Assembly: GCA_004843345.1 (NCBI GenBank)
Contig: CP039460.1
Span: forward strand, 2,031,001-2,095,000
Source: Acetobacteraceae bacterium
GTDB lineage: Bacteria > Pseudomonadota > Alphaproteobacteria > Acetobacterales > Acetobacteraceae
DNA length: 64,000 bases
Reading direction: 5' to 3'
Shown piece after piece: positions 35,430 through 43,823 of this stretch. Within the stretch, counting starts at the first letter, position 1; every line of letters starts with the position of its first letter. The position numbers and the translations under genes are program-made. The notes below the pieces were generated by a model, which was not told where the DNA came from, made no database searches, and saw only the letters and a list, made by a program, of their open reading frames with translations.

Positions 35430-36990
35430 GTTTCATCAAAGAGTTGAGGTCGCTGTCTGCCATTTCAGGAGGCTCAGGAGGCGGCGCTGATAAATCAACA
35501 TTGTGATAAGGACTATCGACATCATTCTTAAGGCGCTCTCTAGCTTCTTCTGCGCTTACAACACCCGAAGTGATATAAAGTGCGTCAATATCTGCTTGGG
35601 CTTTGTTACGATTGATTTTCTCGCCAGCATCTTCTTGCCATAGCGGATTAAATTCGAAATCAATTCGAGGATCAATTTCATTCCAGAGGTGCAGCTGAAC
35701 AAGCTTTAAAATCTTTTCAAGAGCAGGTCTTAATGTCTTTTCTTGCTGGGCTGCGATCTTGTCATAAAAGACGCGAATTTCACCATCAGAAGAGGCATTT
35801 AATCCTGTGGGGGTTATTCCAAACAATTTTACAAGAGGAATACCAGCAATACCTGCCTGAGCTTCTTGAGCTTGAGCGTAGAGATGATCCAGTCCACTGA
35901 GTGGCGCAGAGACAATCGTAACATCTTCTGCTTCTTTATCGCAGACAATTGTGTCTTGACCTTCTGACAAATTCCTTAAAACAGTTGCACGGCCTTCAAT
36001 ACCTTGCATCGCAGCGCCAGTTTCCATTTCAGCTGCCATCGTTGTCTTCAAAACGAGTTTTGAAAAATTGGAAACGATATTGGCGTTTGAATTCCGAATG
36101 CGAAGGAAATTGTGAGAATAAGGCCGTAGGAATTGAGTGAGAGATGGTCCGCCAAAATTAAAGGCTGGCTTAAATAGATCGCTCACAACAAAAGGAACGT
36201 TTGTCAAAAGTCTGCTTTGGTGTGTTAGGTTTCCTTGAACCCACCAGTTTATAGGTTTGTAATAGTTTTCCTGATACGGACTGTCAGAATTGTATAAGTT
36301 AGGAACAGCCCAAACAGCTTCGATGTTTTCAAGGCGTTTTAGTTTTCCCTTTAAATTCGCTTCTGGTGTTAAAATTAGGGGAATGTTTTGACCATCAATA
36401 GTGATAGGAACACCTTCAATATCAATCCAAATATGACCTAAGCCATAAAGCAAACCGTCTAAGATATATTGCCGTATAGTCTGCTTAACATTGAGGCGTT
36501 TAAACTCAACTTCAATTTCCTTAATTTTTGATGAGATTTCATCGTCATCAATTGTTTTTTTGGATCCAACAGAAGTGATGTTTATCCATTCACGCACTTG
36601 CTCTTCAGCTAAAATTTCACAAGGTCCACGGAACTCAACACGCAGAGCCATTTCAGCAAGGTAGGGATACCCAAGAAAGCCAATGCCATCGGCAAGCCAA
36701 CTTTCTACTCGACTTGCACCAGCTTCAATCCATGCCCAATCAGTGAGATTGTCATCTTGCGCCATGATAGCGCTGTCTGTTGCCATTCCAGAGCAGTACC
36801 CTTCAGGGACGACACGAGGCGGGGGTTCATAAGCTTTAAAATGATTTTTAAGAACGAGTGCTCCAGAAACTCTTTTACCAAGTTCGGTATTAAAGCCGTT
36901 CAACCAAGATTTTTTCTCAATCTTTTCAAGTACTTTTTCGACTTCAGGTGTTCTAACCCAAAACCATTTTTTAAAAATTGGGAGCGACAT
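35407..36990 (-). CDS. Portal protein (DUF1073 family)
   Basis: 527 residues. SWLADGIGFLGYPYLAEMAL, GRATVLRNLSEGQDTIV and KLFGITPTGLNASSDGEIRV are typical of DUF1073 portals, which form the dodecameric DNA channel. It follows the large terminase with overlapping ATG/stop. Databases sometimes give this family an anti-CBASS Acb1-like name, but context and full length show a portal. Confidence 0.88.
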   Translation of the reverse strand: MSLPIFKKWFWVRTPEVEKVLEKIEKKSWLNGFNTELGKRVSGALVLKNHFKAYEPPPRVVPEGYCSGMATDSAIMAQDDNLTDWAWIEAGASRVESWLADGIGFLGYPYLAEMALRVEFRGPCEILAEEQVREWINITSVGSKKTIDDDEISSKIKEIEVEFKRLNVKQTIRQYILDGLLYGLGHIWIDIEGVPITIDGQNIPLILTPEANLKGKLKRLENIEAVWAVPNLYNSDSPYQENYYKPINWWVQGNLTHQSRLLTNVPFVVSDLFKPAFNFGGPSLTQFLRPYSHNFLRIRNSNANIVSNFSKLVLKTTMAAEMETGAAMQGIEGRATVLRNLSEGQDTIVCDKEAEDVTIVSAPLSGLDHLYAQAQEAQAGIAGIPLVKLFGITPTGLNASSDGEIRVFYDKIAAQQEKTLRPALEKILKLVQLHLWNEIDPRIDFEFNPLWQEDAGEKINRNKAQADIDALYITSGVVSAEEARERLKNDVDSPYHNVDLSAPPPEPPEMADSDLNSLMKHDEESND

Positions 36991-38216
36991 TAAAATCTTC
37001 TTCGAGCATATTTAGCGAAAGAGGGCATCGTGCGCTTATTGGTGATGATGCCATCGAGTGAATAGCGCAGGGCATCAATCCAGTGGTTATTCTTGTCTTC
37101 AATCTTAGGCAGAATATCGCCAGTCCGCTTATCAACTTTGTAGCTGTATGTACGAAACTCTCTGGCTATTTTCTCAGCCTTTTTCGAGACTTTGATACAT
37201 TTAAAAGCTTTGAGACGCTCGATACCGTCTTCAACAGATCCTTGCCATTTCTTGGCGGCTGAAATGCTGAAACCTCTGCGTGCAAGATAGGAAATCGTTT
37301 CTGGCCGTGCACCATCAGCTTTTATCGGCCAATTTTTTGCTGTTTCAACTGTATTTAAAAGGTTGGGAAGGTCGTCAATTTCAATGCCTTCTTTGCCTTC
37401 AGCGACATCAATACATAGGCTATCTTCATTATCAATCCAGCATCGGACAAAGGCGCTTGGGTCATTCGCAAATCCAAAATCTAAGCCGTGATAGAAACGT
37501 GTATTTAAAGGTGGTTCAATGTCCTGTTCATAAAGAACACGGTTTTTAAAGATAACTGCTTCTGAGATGGTGAGATATTCACCATCCCAGATATGGGCAT
37601 ATTCAGACGGATCCATCCTTTTTAGATCGTCTTTTCGATCTTCATCTAGTTCTTTAGGGAACCAAGGATTGTCTCTGTAGTTTGCTTTAACACATGCAGT
37701 TCTGAGGTCTGCACCTGTTCGGAAAAATTTATCTACCGCAGCGTGTTCATTTTCTGGGTTCCAGCTTGCCCAGATTTGTGAGCCTGGTTTCCTGATGGTG
37801 GGGCGTAGTAAGCGCCAAGAGCGCAAGCCTATTTTTTGAGCTTCTTCGACCCACGCAACATCAAAATCTTCTAAGGATTTAATGGAATCAGCATTGTGTT
37901 CCTGAAGACCTTGGAAAATGATGACACCGCCGCCAGGCGTTTTGATTTTATCATTCTGGATATCAAAGAGATGTCCAACACCGAGGGCAAAAATTTGTTT
38001 TGCGATGGATGCCTGAGTGGAATCTTTCGTTGATTCTTTTGTCTCACGGATACAAACGGCCCTAAAGCCACTTTGCTGTACGGCTCGAATGACAATGAAC
38101 AATGCAAAGAAGGTTGATTTTCCAGATCCTCGTCCGCCATAAGCTCCTAGGTAGCGTTTTTCTCTCTCAAGAAGAGGAAGAAACACCCTCGCAATTTTTG
38201 GTCGAAGTATCTCCAT
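36990..38216 (-). CDS. Terminase large subunit
   Basis: 408 residues. ATPase: Walker A GGRGSGKST (about 28-36), Walker B-like DVAWVEEAQK (about 118). Nuclease part: GLDFGFANDPSAFVR and a later DGARPETISYLARRGF. These suit PBSX/phage_term_2-type enzymes that package DNA into proheads. It overlaps the small subunit gene by 50 bases. Confidence 0.92.
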   Translation of the reverse strand: MEILRPKIARVFLPLLEREKRYLGAYGGRGSGKSTFFALFIVIRAVQQSGFRAVCIRETKESTKDSTQASIAKQIFALGVGHLFDIQNDKIKTPGGGVIIFQGLQEHNADSIKSLEDFDVAWVEEAQKIGLRSWRLLRPTIRKPGSQIWASWNPENEHAAVDKFFRTGADLRTACVKANYRDNPWFPKELDEDRKDDLKRMDPSEYAHIWDGEYLTISEAVIFKNRVLYEQDIEPPLNTRFYHGLDFGFANDPSAFVRCWIDNEDSLCIDVAEGKEGIEIDDLPNLLNTVETAKNWPIKADGARPETISYLARRGFSISAAKKWQGSVEDGIERLKAFKCIKVSKKAEKIAREFRTYSYKVDKRTGDILPKIEDKNNHWIDALRYSLDGIITNKRTMPSFAKYARRRF

Positions 38217-38610
38217 TAGGCGGGTCTATAACGATCATTTCAATTTTGCTGATATTTCCCTGAATTTCGCCAGAATGCTCAACGGATTGTTTGTTGCCCC
38301 AGCGTTTAGGGGAGGCCCGTTCAGCCACCCATTTTCTCGCATCAACTTTAATACGGACAGCGTTGGCATTTTCTTGCGTTGCCTTGTCGGCTTCTTCGAT
38401 AATCTGGTCAGCTAAAACTTCAGCTTGTGCCTCGCGCGCACGCGCGTATGTTTGGGAAACCTCTGGATACTTATTCAACCAATCCCAAAAAGTGCTGATA
38501 TCAGGGTATTTATTGTCTGAGTTGCAAATGTAGGTAAGTGTTAAACCGTCAGCAATCAGCGTGCATATTTGGTTAACCAATTCAGGACTATATTTTGTTG
38601 GGCGTGCCAT
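38167..38610 (-). CDS. Terminase small subunit
   Basis: 147 residues. RPTKYSPELVNQICTLIADG, followed by TLTYICNSDNKYPDISTFWD, forms the N-terminal helix-turn-helix DNA-binding domain. A helical oligomerisation region and an acidic tail follow. It recognises the packaging site. The repeats immediately upstream (38642-38728) are a candidate for that site. Confidence 0.88.
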   Translation of the reverse strand: MARPTKYSPELVNQICTLIADGLTLTYICNSDNKYPDISTFWDWLNKYPEVSQTYARAREAQAEVLADQIIEEADKATQENANAVRIKVDARKWVAERASPKRWGNKQSVEHSGEIQGNISKIEMIVIDPPNGDTSTKNCEGVSSSS

Positions 38611-38641
38611 TATTTTCTGTGATGCGATGAAAAACTGAAAC

Positions 38642-38728
38642 GATTACAAATGGACGTTTTCTGTTCAAAACGATTACATCTCATCCAAAATGATTACAAA
38701 ACGCTGTTTTTCGATATTTTTGATTACA
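38642..38728. repeat. Four GATTACA boxes upstream of small terminase
   Basis: GATTACA occurs at 38642, 38672, 38692 and 38722, with steps of 30, 20 and 30 bases, all on the same strand and with A-rich flanks. Spacing near multiples of the helical turn places them on one DNA face. They are candidates for a terminase (pac) or regulator binding site. Confidence 0.7.
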
Positions 38729-38839
38729 AATTTAGAGAGGGAAGATGGCAACTGCCGCATGGTCGCCGACACGATACTGCACAGGTTTTTAAACCTGCTA
38801 GAAGCGCACTCTGACGTGCTGAGATATTCTCAATTTCCC

Positions 38840-38878
38840 AAAGAAAAAGCCCCACGGGCAATAAGAAAGTGGGGCTTT
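38840..38878 (-). terminator. Terminator after Rha-family gene
   Basis: AAAGCCCCAC pairs with GTGGGGCTTT. On the minus strand a T-rich tract follows. It separates early leftward transcription from the late genes. Confidence 0.85.
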
Positions 38879-38980
38879 AACATTTAAGGATTAGTAAACA
38901 GAATTCATCTAAACACACGAATTCGTTACTATACTGTTTTTATGGTATAGACTGCCTTGCACTGTCAAGGTGATTTTTGT

Positions 38981-39958
38981 CTATCCAAGCAAAAAAGGTA
39001 ACTTCTTTATAAAAGGAATGCTTTTTAGCGGTATCCTAGCACCAATAGCACCACTTCTTTTGTAGTGAAAATGGACAACAATTTTTTCTTTAATGCCTCT
39101 TTTCGTGGGAATCAGTCTTCTTTTTTCATCTCTTGTAGCAAAGCCATGGCTGATGATGAGGTTTGAAAATTCATTCTGATTCATACTCAGCATTTTACAG
39201 GCTTCCCGTATCTTTAGGAGTTGAGGCTTTTCCCCTTCTGGAGAGGGAAAAAGTGTCAAAGCTCCAGATGATATGGATTTCTTAGGAAAGTACGAAAGGA
39301 TGTAAGGGGCGAAATCGTTTAAAGTGCCTCTCCAAAGAAGTCCTCTCAAAATGCTTTTCAGGTAATCATCTGAAAGATTTTCGATATTTTCTTTTACTTC
39401 CTTCACATTCGGAATTACAACGCCATCAATTTGCCACATCAGAAATTTCCGAAAATCTTCTTTCTCATAAAAGGATTCTGTTTGAGAGGTGGCACCTCCT
39501 TCTAATTCCATCCAGCGCTTGACGATGGCATGACGCATTTTGACATTGTAGCCAGAGACCAATGTTAAGGTCAGATCTTTCGGGAGGAGGTAAACTAATT
39601 TGTCCCTATTTCTAGCGTCTTTTTCAATTGCCTCAAATTTGAGGGCATTAAAATTAAGTCCAGAAAGCATATCTCTGCAATCTCTTAAAACGTTATAATG
39701 CTTCTTCCCTGTTATGCGTGCGATCTCGCGAGAGGACATGGTATGAGGAACAGTATTTTTTAATCTAGACATTGTATTTGAAAGCGCAGAAGGGGATATG
39801 ATAATTTTATGAATCACCTTCAAGCGATTTATAACGTTGTATATAAACGTATCTCTTGATTGTGGTTTAACGGGATTGGCACCATTTGCGAAGCCTTCGC
39901 AGTCATTGATGAGCGCCAAGAGGTATCTGCTTGTCGGATTGGAGACTTGAATTTGCAT
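38981..39958 (-). CDS. Rha-family phage regulatory protein
   Basis: 325 residues. The Rha domain (about 70-160) shows MSSREIARITGKKHYNVLRD, DLTLTLVSGYNVKMRHAIVK and RWMELE. The C-terminal part has a second helix-turn-helix-like unit (REACKMLSMNQNEFSNLIIS), as in KilAC-type antirepressors. An extra 70 residues precede the Rha domain. Such proteins modulate lysogeny or host factors. It is last in the leftward early block. Confidence 0.8.
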   Translation of the reverse strand: MQIQVSNPTSRYLLALINDCEGFANGANPVKPQSRDTFIYNVINRLKVIHKIIISPSALSNTMSRLKNTVPHTMSSREIARITGKKHYNVLRDCRDMLSGLNFNALKFEAIEKDARNRDKLVYLLPKDLTLTLVSGYNVKMRHAIVKRWMELEGGATSQTESFYEKEDFRKFLMWQIDGVVIPNVKEVKENIENLSDDYLKSILRGLLWRGTLNDFAPYILSYFPKKSISSGALTLFPSPEGEKPQLLKIREACKMLSMNQNEFSNLIISHGFATRDEKRRLIPTKRGIKEKIVVHFHYKRSGAIGARIPLKSIPFIKKLPFLLG

Positions 39959-40116
39959 TGTTTTGCTTTCTTATCACGGAAAGACAACCACGATATTATG
40001 GAAGTCGGGAGGGTGATAACAGCGCAAATGACTGCTCTTGCTTTTCCCTTTACAGGTCTTTTATAGGCAAGAACTCCCGACTGAATATAATTCAACCGAG
40101 CATAAAAAAGGCTCAT
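39829..40116 (-). CDS. Small ORF upstream of and overlapping Rha gene
   Basis: A 95-codon frame that overlaps the 5' end of the Rha gene by 130 bases. Its first part (ARLNYIQSGVLAYKRP, then AVICAVITLPTSIISWLSFR) reads like small proteins I recall near phage antirepressor genes, but I cannot verify this. It has no clear ribosome binding site. It could instead mark a conserved leader RNA. Confidence 0.35.
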   Translation of the reverse strand: MSLFYARLNYIQSGVLAYKRPVKGKARAVICAVITLPTSIISWLSFRDKKAKQCKFKSPIRQADTSWRSSMTAKASQMVPIPLNHNQEIRLYTTL

Positions 40117-40192
40117 AGTTAACGGGTGAGCTAGCCGACTTGCGAGGTTATCACGCCTCTTGCTTGTAGTCTTAACTAGAATCCGATTAAGG

Positions 40193-40768
40193 TCAAGGCT
40201 TCAGATGAAATGCTTCTATTGGCTTCTTATAGCCATAAAATTCGGCCAGTTGCTCAAGAATATATGCACATTCGATTGAGGCTTTGTCTCTCTGCCGTGT
40301 AGGGCACGAAAATGGGAAAAGCCTTCTACCGATAGCTGTAAAAGAAATCTGCTCGCCAAGCAGTAAAACCAGCCTCCTGTGAGAACATTCTCCAAGTGCT
40401 CGTTTTACATCTAAAAGTTTTGAGGAAGCTTTTGCTCGGGCGAGATTGAAAGTGACAACATTTCCATAGCCGTATTTTTCAATTTCTTCTTTGGCCTCAT
40501 CTGAAAGGGGTTCTTTGAGAAAATCAGCATAACCTTCAGTCGCAAAGATGAAATCCACAAGCCAGCGCTTCGCAGCAGTTACAGCATCTCCAGAAATAAC
40601 CCCACGCCTTTCAAGCTCAGAAACGGTATTGGAGCGCAGGAACTTTCCACCAATCTTCTCATAATCTTCTTTGAGTAAACGCTCTGGCGTTGGCTTATTG
40701 TCTGGCATTAGATGCGCTGTGACCTTCCGCTCGGCAGCTGTTTTCTTGCTTTGCTTAAACCGTTTCAT
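40193..40768 (-). CDS. DUF6456-like phage protein, possible late regulator
   Basis: 191 residues, basic N-terminus. The C-terminal part (SHRRLVLLLGEQISFTAIGR, followed by Arg-rich residues and IECAYILEQLAEFYG) resembles DUF6456-type DNA-binding domains of alphaproteobacterial phages. Being near the end of the leftward early operon, it sits where late-gene activators often lie. Function not proven. Confidence 0.58.
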   Translation of the reverse strand: MKRFKQSKKTAAERKVTAHLMPDNKPTPERLLKEDYEKIGGKFLRSNTVSELERRGVISGDAVTAAKRWLVDFIFATEGYADFLKEPLSDEAKEEIEKYGYGNVVTFNLARAKASSKLLDVKRALGECSHRRLVLLLGEQISFTAIGRRLFPFSCPTRQRDKASIECAYILEQLAEFYGYKKPIEAFHLKP

Positions 40769-41148
40769 TGTTTTCCTACTAATCGAACAGCACCGCTTTT
40801 CTTGATTGAGCCATCTGGATTAAGCGGACAGGGAATTTTTTTCATTCTTGAAGGCGTAACAGGAAACGCTTGAGTGAGAAGTGCTTCTAAGGCGTTTTTC
40901 TCATCAAACTTGGCTTCGTAATCATCAAAAATGAGGGAAGGTGAATCACACTGCCGATTGTAGATTTCTTCATGGACTTTCTGAAAGCCTGCAACACAAT
41001 TTGATTTTTTCATGAGCTTGCAGGTGTATGTTCCTTCGCCAGCGAGAGTGAGCTTGATGCGCCAAGCTGATTTTTCTTTGGCGCATGGCTTTTTATTCTC
41101 ATCGAGAAAGATTGAGGCTTCGGGAAAGTGATTTACTTTGGTGCTCAT
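40765..41148 (-). CDS. Hypothetical phage protein
   Basis: 127 residues, basic, two cysteines (CKLMKKSNC), no membrane segment. It overlaps the next gene by four bases and follows the GapR-like gene by two, so it is translated as part of the replication operon. Family not recognised. Confidence 0.62.
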   Translation of the reverse strand: MSTKVNHFPEASIFLDENKKPCAKEKSAWRIKLTLAGEGTYTCKLMKKSNCVAGFQKVHEEIYNRQCDSPSLIFDDYEAKFDEKNALEALLTQAFPVTPSRMKKIPCPLNPDGSIKKSGAVRLVGKQ

Positions 41149-41150
41149 TT

Positions 41151-41405
41151 TTACATCCCTAACGCATGACGATAGACATCGAGAATATTCTCCTGCTCTT
41201 CAATTTCGGCAGGCGCTTGCTTGCGGAGCTGAAGGATTTTCTTGATGGCCCTTACATCAAAACCCTCAGATTTAGCCTCAGAGAAAATGTCCTTAACGTC
41301 TTCGCTGAGTTGCTTTTTTTCTTCTTCGAGGCGCTCAACACGCTCAATGATTGAACGAAGACGATCCACGGCGATACCGCCAACTTGTTTGGTTTCTTCT
41401 GTCAT
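41151..41405 (-). CDS. DUF2312/GapR-like DNA-binding protein
   Basis: 84 residues. GGIAVDRLRSIIERVERLEE, then FSEAKSEGFDVRAIKKILQL, match DUF2312 (UPF0335), the family of Caulobacter GapR, which clamps over-twisted DNA and stimulates topoisomerases during replication. Length and helical character fit. A phage copy within the replication operon suggests a role at the phage origin. Confidence 0.85.
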   Translation of the reverse strand: MTEETKQVGGIAVDRLRSIIERVERLEEEKKQLSEDVKDIFSEAKSEGFDVRAIKKILQLRKQAPAEIEEQENILDVYRHALGM

Positions 41406-42181
41406 AAATTTGCTCCATTTTCTCTTAAAAATCTTTCAGCAGTTCCCTGCGCCACATTGACACCAAAGGATGCTTGAACAGGGGGCTTTTTCGTTGTTTG
41501 GACGGATGTTGTTTGCCACTCAACTTTCTTTCGGCACCAGTTACGCCACGTTGCAAGCCAATCAAGTTTGCAGGCATCTTTTCCAGCTTTAGACAGCCAG
41601 TGGTCTCGGAAAGCTCCAAAGGTCATTGGGACATTGAGGCCAAGGTCTTCAGCGAAGGTGATTCCCTCATCGGGAAGTTCCCAGTCTTCGGAAAGCCTTG
41701 TTGCTCTTTTGACTTTTGGAGGGGAGCAGATTTGAATTTCAGATTTTGATTTTGAGGAAGAAGAATTTTCTTTTTTAGAATTTTTTTCTTTAACTGACGG
41801 TTCTAATTGATGGTTATATGATGGTTTGGGTGCATCTCCTGCACCCCTTGACTGCATTTCCTGCACCCTTTGAGGTGCATTTAATGCAGGGGTGCATTTC
41901 GTGCAGGGTGCATCTGGTGCAGGGGTATAATCAAAATTTAAGAAAGTTGTGATGCTTTTGTGATGTCCTTTTTCTCTTCTAATAACACCCCTTTTTGAAA
42001 GTGATTTTAAGTTGTTAAAAACAGCCCTTTCACTTAGGGAGGTTTTCTTCATGAGAAGAGGGATAGACGGCCAGCATTCTCCATCAGGCGCAGAATGATC
42101 TGCGAGCGCAAGGAGCAATACTTTTTCTGAAGGTGTTGTGTCTTGCTGGTTAAAAGCCCAGTGCATAGCTTCTAAACTCAT
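41402..42181 (-). CDS. Replication initiator-like helix-turn-helix protein
   Basis: 259 residues. An N-terminal winged helix (about 17-75: TPSEKVLLLALADHSAPDGE, then SERAVFNNLKSLSKRGVI) is followed by a low-complexity linker encoded by the TGCA iteron array, then a C-terminal domain (LSKAGKDACKLDWLATWRNW) seen in phage replication proteins of the O/DnaD kind. It overlaps neighbours by four bases on each side. Confidence 0.75.
   Translation of the reverse strand: MSLEAMHWAFNQQDTTPSEKVLLLALADHSAPDGECWPSIPLLMKKTSLSERAVFNNLKSLSKRGVIRREKGHHKSITTFLNFDYTPAPDAPCTKCTPALNAPQRVQEMQSRGAGDAPKPSYNHQLEPSVKEKNSKKENSSSSKSKSEIQICSPPKVKRATRLSEDWELPDEGITFAEDLGLNVPMTFGAFRDHWLSKAGKDACKLDWLATWRNWCRKKVEWQTTSVQTTKKPPVQASFGVNVAQGTAERFLRENGANL
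41831..41921. repeat. Five TGCA-N5-TGCA iterons: candidate replication origin
   Basis: TGCA-N5-TGCA occurs at 41831, 41853, 41876, 41893 and 41909 (starts), all fitting TGCATYTNNTGCA. The array lies within the gene for the putative initiator, as the lambda origin lies within gene O. Confidence 0.72.
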
Positions 42182-42714
42182 GCGACTAATGCCTCTCTAA
42201 TGCGTTGTTGTGTTTTTTGTTGCTCTTCACGCCATTGCGCTTGGCTCAGTTCAGCCTTTGCTTTTCCTGCTTTGATAAAAGCTCGGGCTTCATTCAGTGT
42301 TTTTTGAGAAATCGGTTTTCTCGGCTCTTCATAGCGAAGCTGGGCAAGCTCAAGGGCTTGTTGCTGCTGTCTTCTTAAAAAGCTTAACTCTGCAAGGAAT
42401 GGTTTTTGAATCTTTGAGAAGAATTCACCAAGCTCTCCAGTCGATGGAAATTTCTTCATTTCTGCACAGAATTTTCTGAGGCTTTCTTCTGACCAGCAGA
42501 TGTTTGGAATATGTTGGAACGTTTTTGCATATAAGGGGATTTTAGCTGCAAGAATTGTTTCCGAAACGGGATAAGCGCAGCAAAGATTGATGCGTGTCAG
42601 CCAGTGTTTGCAGATATTTAAAAGCTCATCTTCATGGAGTGGCGTATTGTACTCCTTTAAATGTGCAATTTCTTGCTTTGTTTTTTCGGAAATAGTTGCT
42701 GGAAGGTTGCTCAT
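42178..42714 (-). CDS. Phage replication-operon protein, helicase-loader position
   Basis: 178 residues from the ATG at 42714, which overlaps the methylase stop by four bases. The longer frame to 42792 lies in the methylase gene. The protein is helical, with Gln/Glu/Arg-rich C-terminal coiled-coil-like stretches. It lies just upstream of the initiator-like gene and may assist helicase loading, but no signature supports that. Confidence 0.6.
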   Translation of the reverse strand: MSNLPATISEKTKQEIAHLKEYNTPLHEDELLNICKHWLTRINLCCAYPVSETILAAKIPLYAKTFQHIPNICWSEESLRKFCAEMKKFPSTGELGEFFSKIQKPFLAELSFLRRQQQQALELAQLRYEEPRKPISQKTLNEARAFIKAGKAKAELSQAQWREEQQKTQQRIREALVA

Positions 42715-43520
42715 TCCTCTGGCTCCTTTAAGAAGAGAAGCTCCGTTTTTCCAGCAGGCATCTTTACACGCTGAACCCAGAAATTTTGGCACTTAGCGTG
42801 CATTTCAGCTTGCTCATCATCTTCGTATGAAATGATGACGCCACCTTTAAGCTTGCGAGTGGTATTCAAAATATCAGGAAGCGAAACATTATAATGTCGG
42901 TAAAGTTTTTTACCTGCTGTGATATAGGGAGGATCAATGTAGAAAAGCGCATTGCTCTTTTGGTGTGTTTCTAAGAAATCAAACCAATCTAGGTTTGAAA
43001 TATCCAGCTGATCTTTCTTTTCATTGATCAGCTGGCATCTCTTAAAAAGCTTCTCTTGATTCCATCTTGTGTGGCCCTTTCCCATTTTCCCAGAAAGAGC
43101 AGGATAAATAGAGCCAGTGAAAGATGTTCTGTTTAGAATTAGAGTTTTTAATGCTTCTTCCCATGGGCTACCAGAAGGTTCAAAGCTTGTTTCTTCTGGG
43201 TAACTGCACCAAAAATCTTCTGGCGTTTTAGTTCTTTGTAAACAGTTAAAAAAGCAATTGCTATCTGAGAGGCCATTTACTCGTATGATACCCCCAATAA
43301 GAACATTCCAAAAATTATAAATTTTTTCATCGAGATCATTTAAATGAGCTTTCTTTGCCCAGCCTTTAGCAATTGAATCTAAAGAAACGCTTGCTCCACC
43401 ACAGAAAGGCTCAATAATTTTGTCTAAGCCCTGTGGATACCATTCTTGGGCAATGGCTTTGATTTTTGGAACAAGCCAAGATTTTCCGCCAGGGTATCGG
43501 AAAGGAGAAATATATTTCAT
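42711..43520 (-). CDS. DNA adenine methylase (D12 class)
   Basis: 269 residues. FRYPGGKSWLVPKI binds SAM, EPFCGGASVSL follows, and FYIDPPYITAG carries the catalytic DPPY near residue 195, so this is a D12-class N6-adenine methyltransferase. It probably modifies phage DNA against host restriction or times replication. GATC specificity is likely but not certain. Lies second in the leftward early operon. Confidence 0.88.
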   Translation of the reverse strand: MKYISPFRYPGGKSWLVPKIKAIAQEWYPQGLDKIIEPFCGGASVSLDSIAKGWAKKAHLNDLDEKIYNFWNVLIGGIIRVNGLSDSNCFFNCLQRTKTPEDFWCSYPEETSFEPSGSPWEEALKTLILNRTSFTGSIYPALSGKMGKGHTRWNQEKLFKRCQLINEKKDQLDISNLDWFDFLETHQKSNALFYIDPPYITAGKKLYRHYNVSLPDILNTTRKLKGGVIISYEDDEQAEMHAKCQNFWVQRVKMPAGKTELLFLKEPEE

Positions 43521-43738
43521 TTCTTCTCCGCCTCCTTCGCGGTGGGGTAGGTGTATAAATCAGGTCTTAATTTTTCACGAGAAACTCCTGTCAAATTTTC
43601 GATTTCAAGTAATCTGGAAGCTGGGATTTTCCCTTTTTTCTTCCAACTTTGAACAGTTGATGGGCTAACACGCAAAGCTCGCGCAAGTTTGCGTGTTCCA
43701 TTGAAAGTTTCATCAATTAAGTGTGCTGTGTAATTCAT
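43517..43738 (-). CDS. Cro/YdaS-like helix-turn-helix regulator
   Basis: 73 residues from the ATG at 43738 (MNYTAHLIDE). GTRKLARALRVSPSTVQSWK is a clear helix-turn-helix. It is divergent from the CI-like repressor across three palindromic operators, so it very likely plays the Cro role, opening the leftward early operon. It overlaps the methylase gene by four bases. Confidence 0.82.
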   Translation of the reverse strand: MNYTAHLIDETFNGTRKLARALRVSPSTVQSWKKKGKIPASRLLEIENLTGVSREKLRPDLYTYPTAKEAEKK

Positions 43739-43747
43739 TCTTCTCTT

Positions 43748-43812
43748 GTGCAATAAAAATACACACTAGTAAAGCATTTTTTATGCACACTACATGTGCG
43801 AATTTTTAGTAC
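43748..43812. promoter_or_regulatory. Three repressor operators with 24-bp spacing
   Basis: Palindromes of the form GTGC-N9-GCAC, each with one to two mismatches, lie at 43748-43764, 43772-43788 and 43796-43812, exactly 24 bases apart. Perfect copies occur at 52829 and 52873. The arrangement resembles a lambdoid OR region between cI and cro. Confidence 0.75.
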
Positions 43813-43823
43813 ATAATGAAAGA

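Larger units (their letters stand above)
38611..38980. other. Intergenic region between Rha and terminase genes
   Basis: 370 bases: four GATTACA boxes, a very short plus-strand frame (38745-38792, 15 codons, MATAAWSPTRYCTGF, with an AGAGAGGGAAG stretch in front), the small palindrome AGGTTTTTAAACCT (38783-38796), and a terminator. The late promoter for the packaging genes probably lies here, but I could not fix it. Confidence 0.5.

Noticed and set aside
35407-36990. Anti-CBASS Acb1 reading of the DUF1073 gene
   Set aside because: Full-length portal protein next to terminase and MuF genes; the Acb1 name is a naming overlap of the family.
38690-38887. Plus-strand 65-codon frame between terS and Rha
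   Set aside because: It spans the GATTACA boxes and the terminator hairpin and has no convincing protein features.
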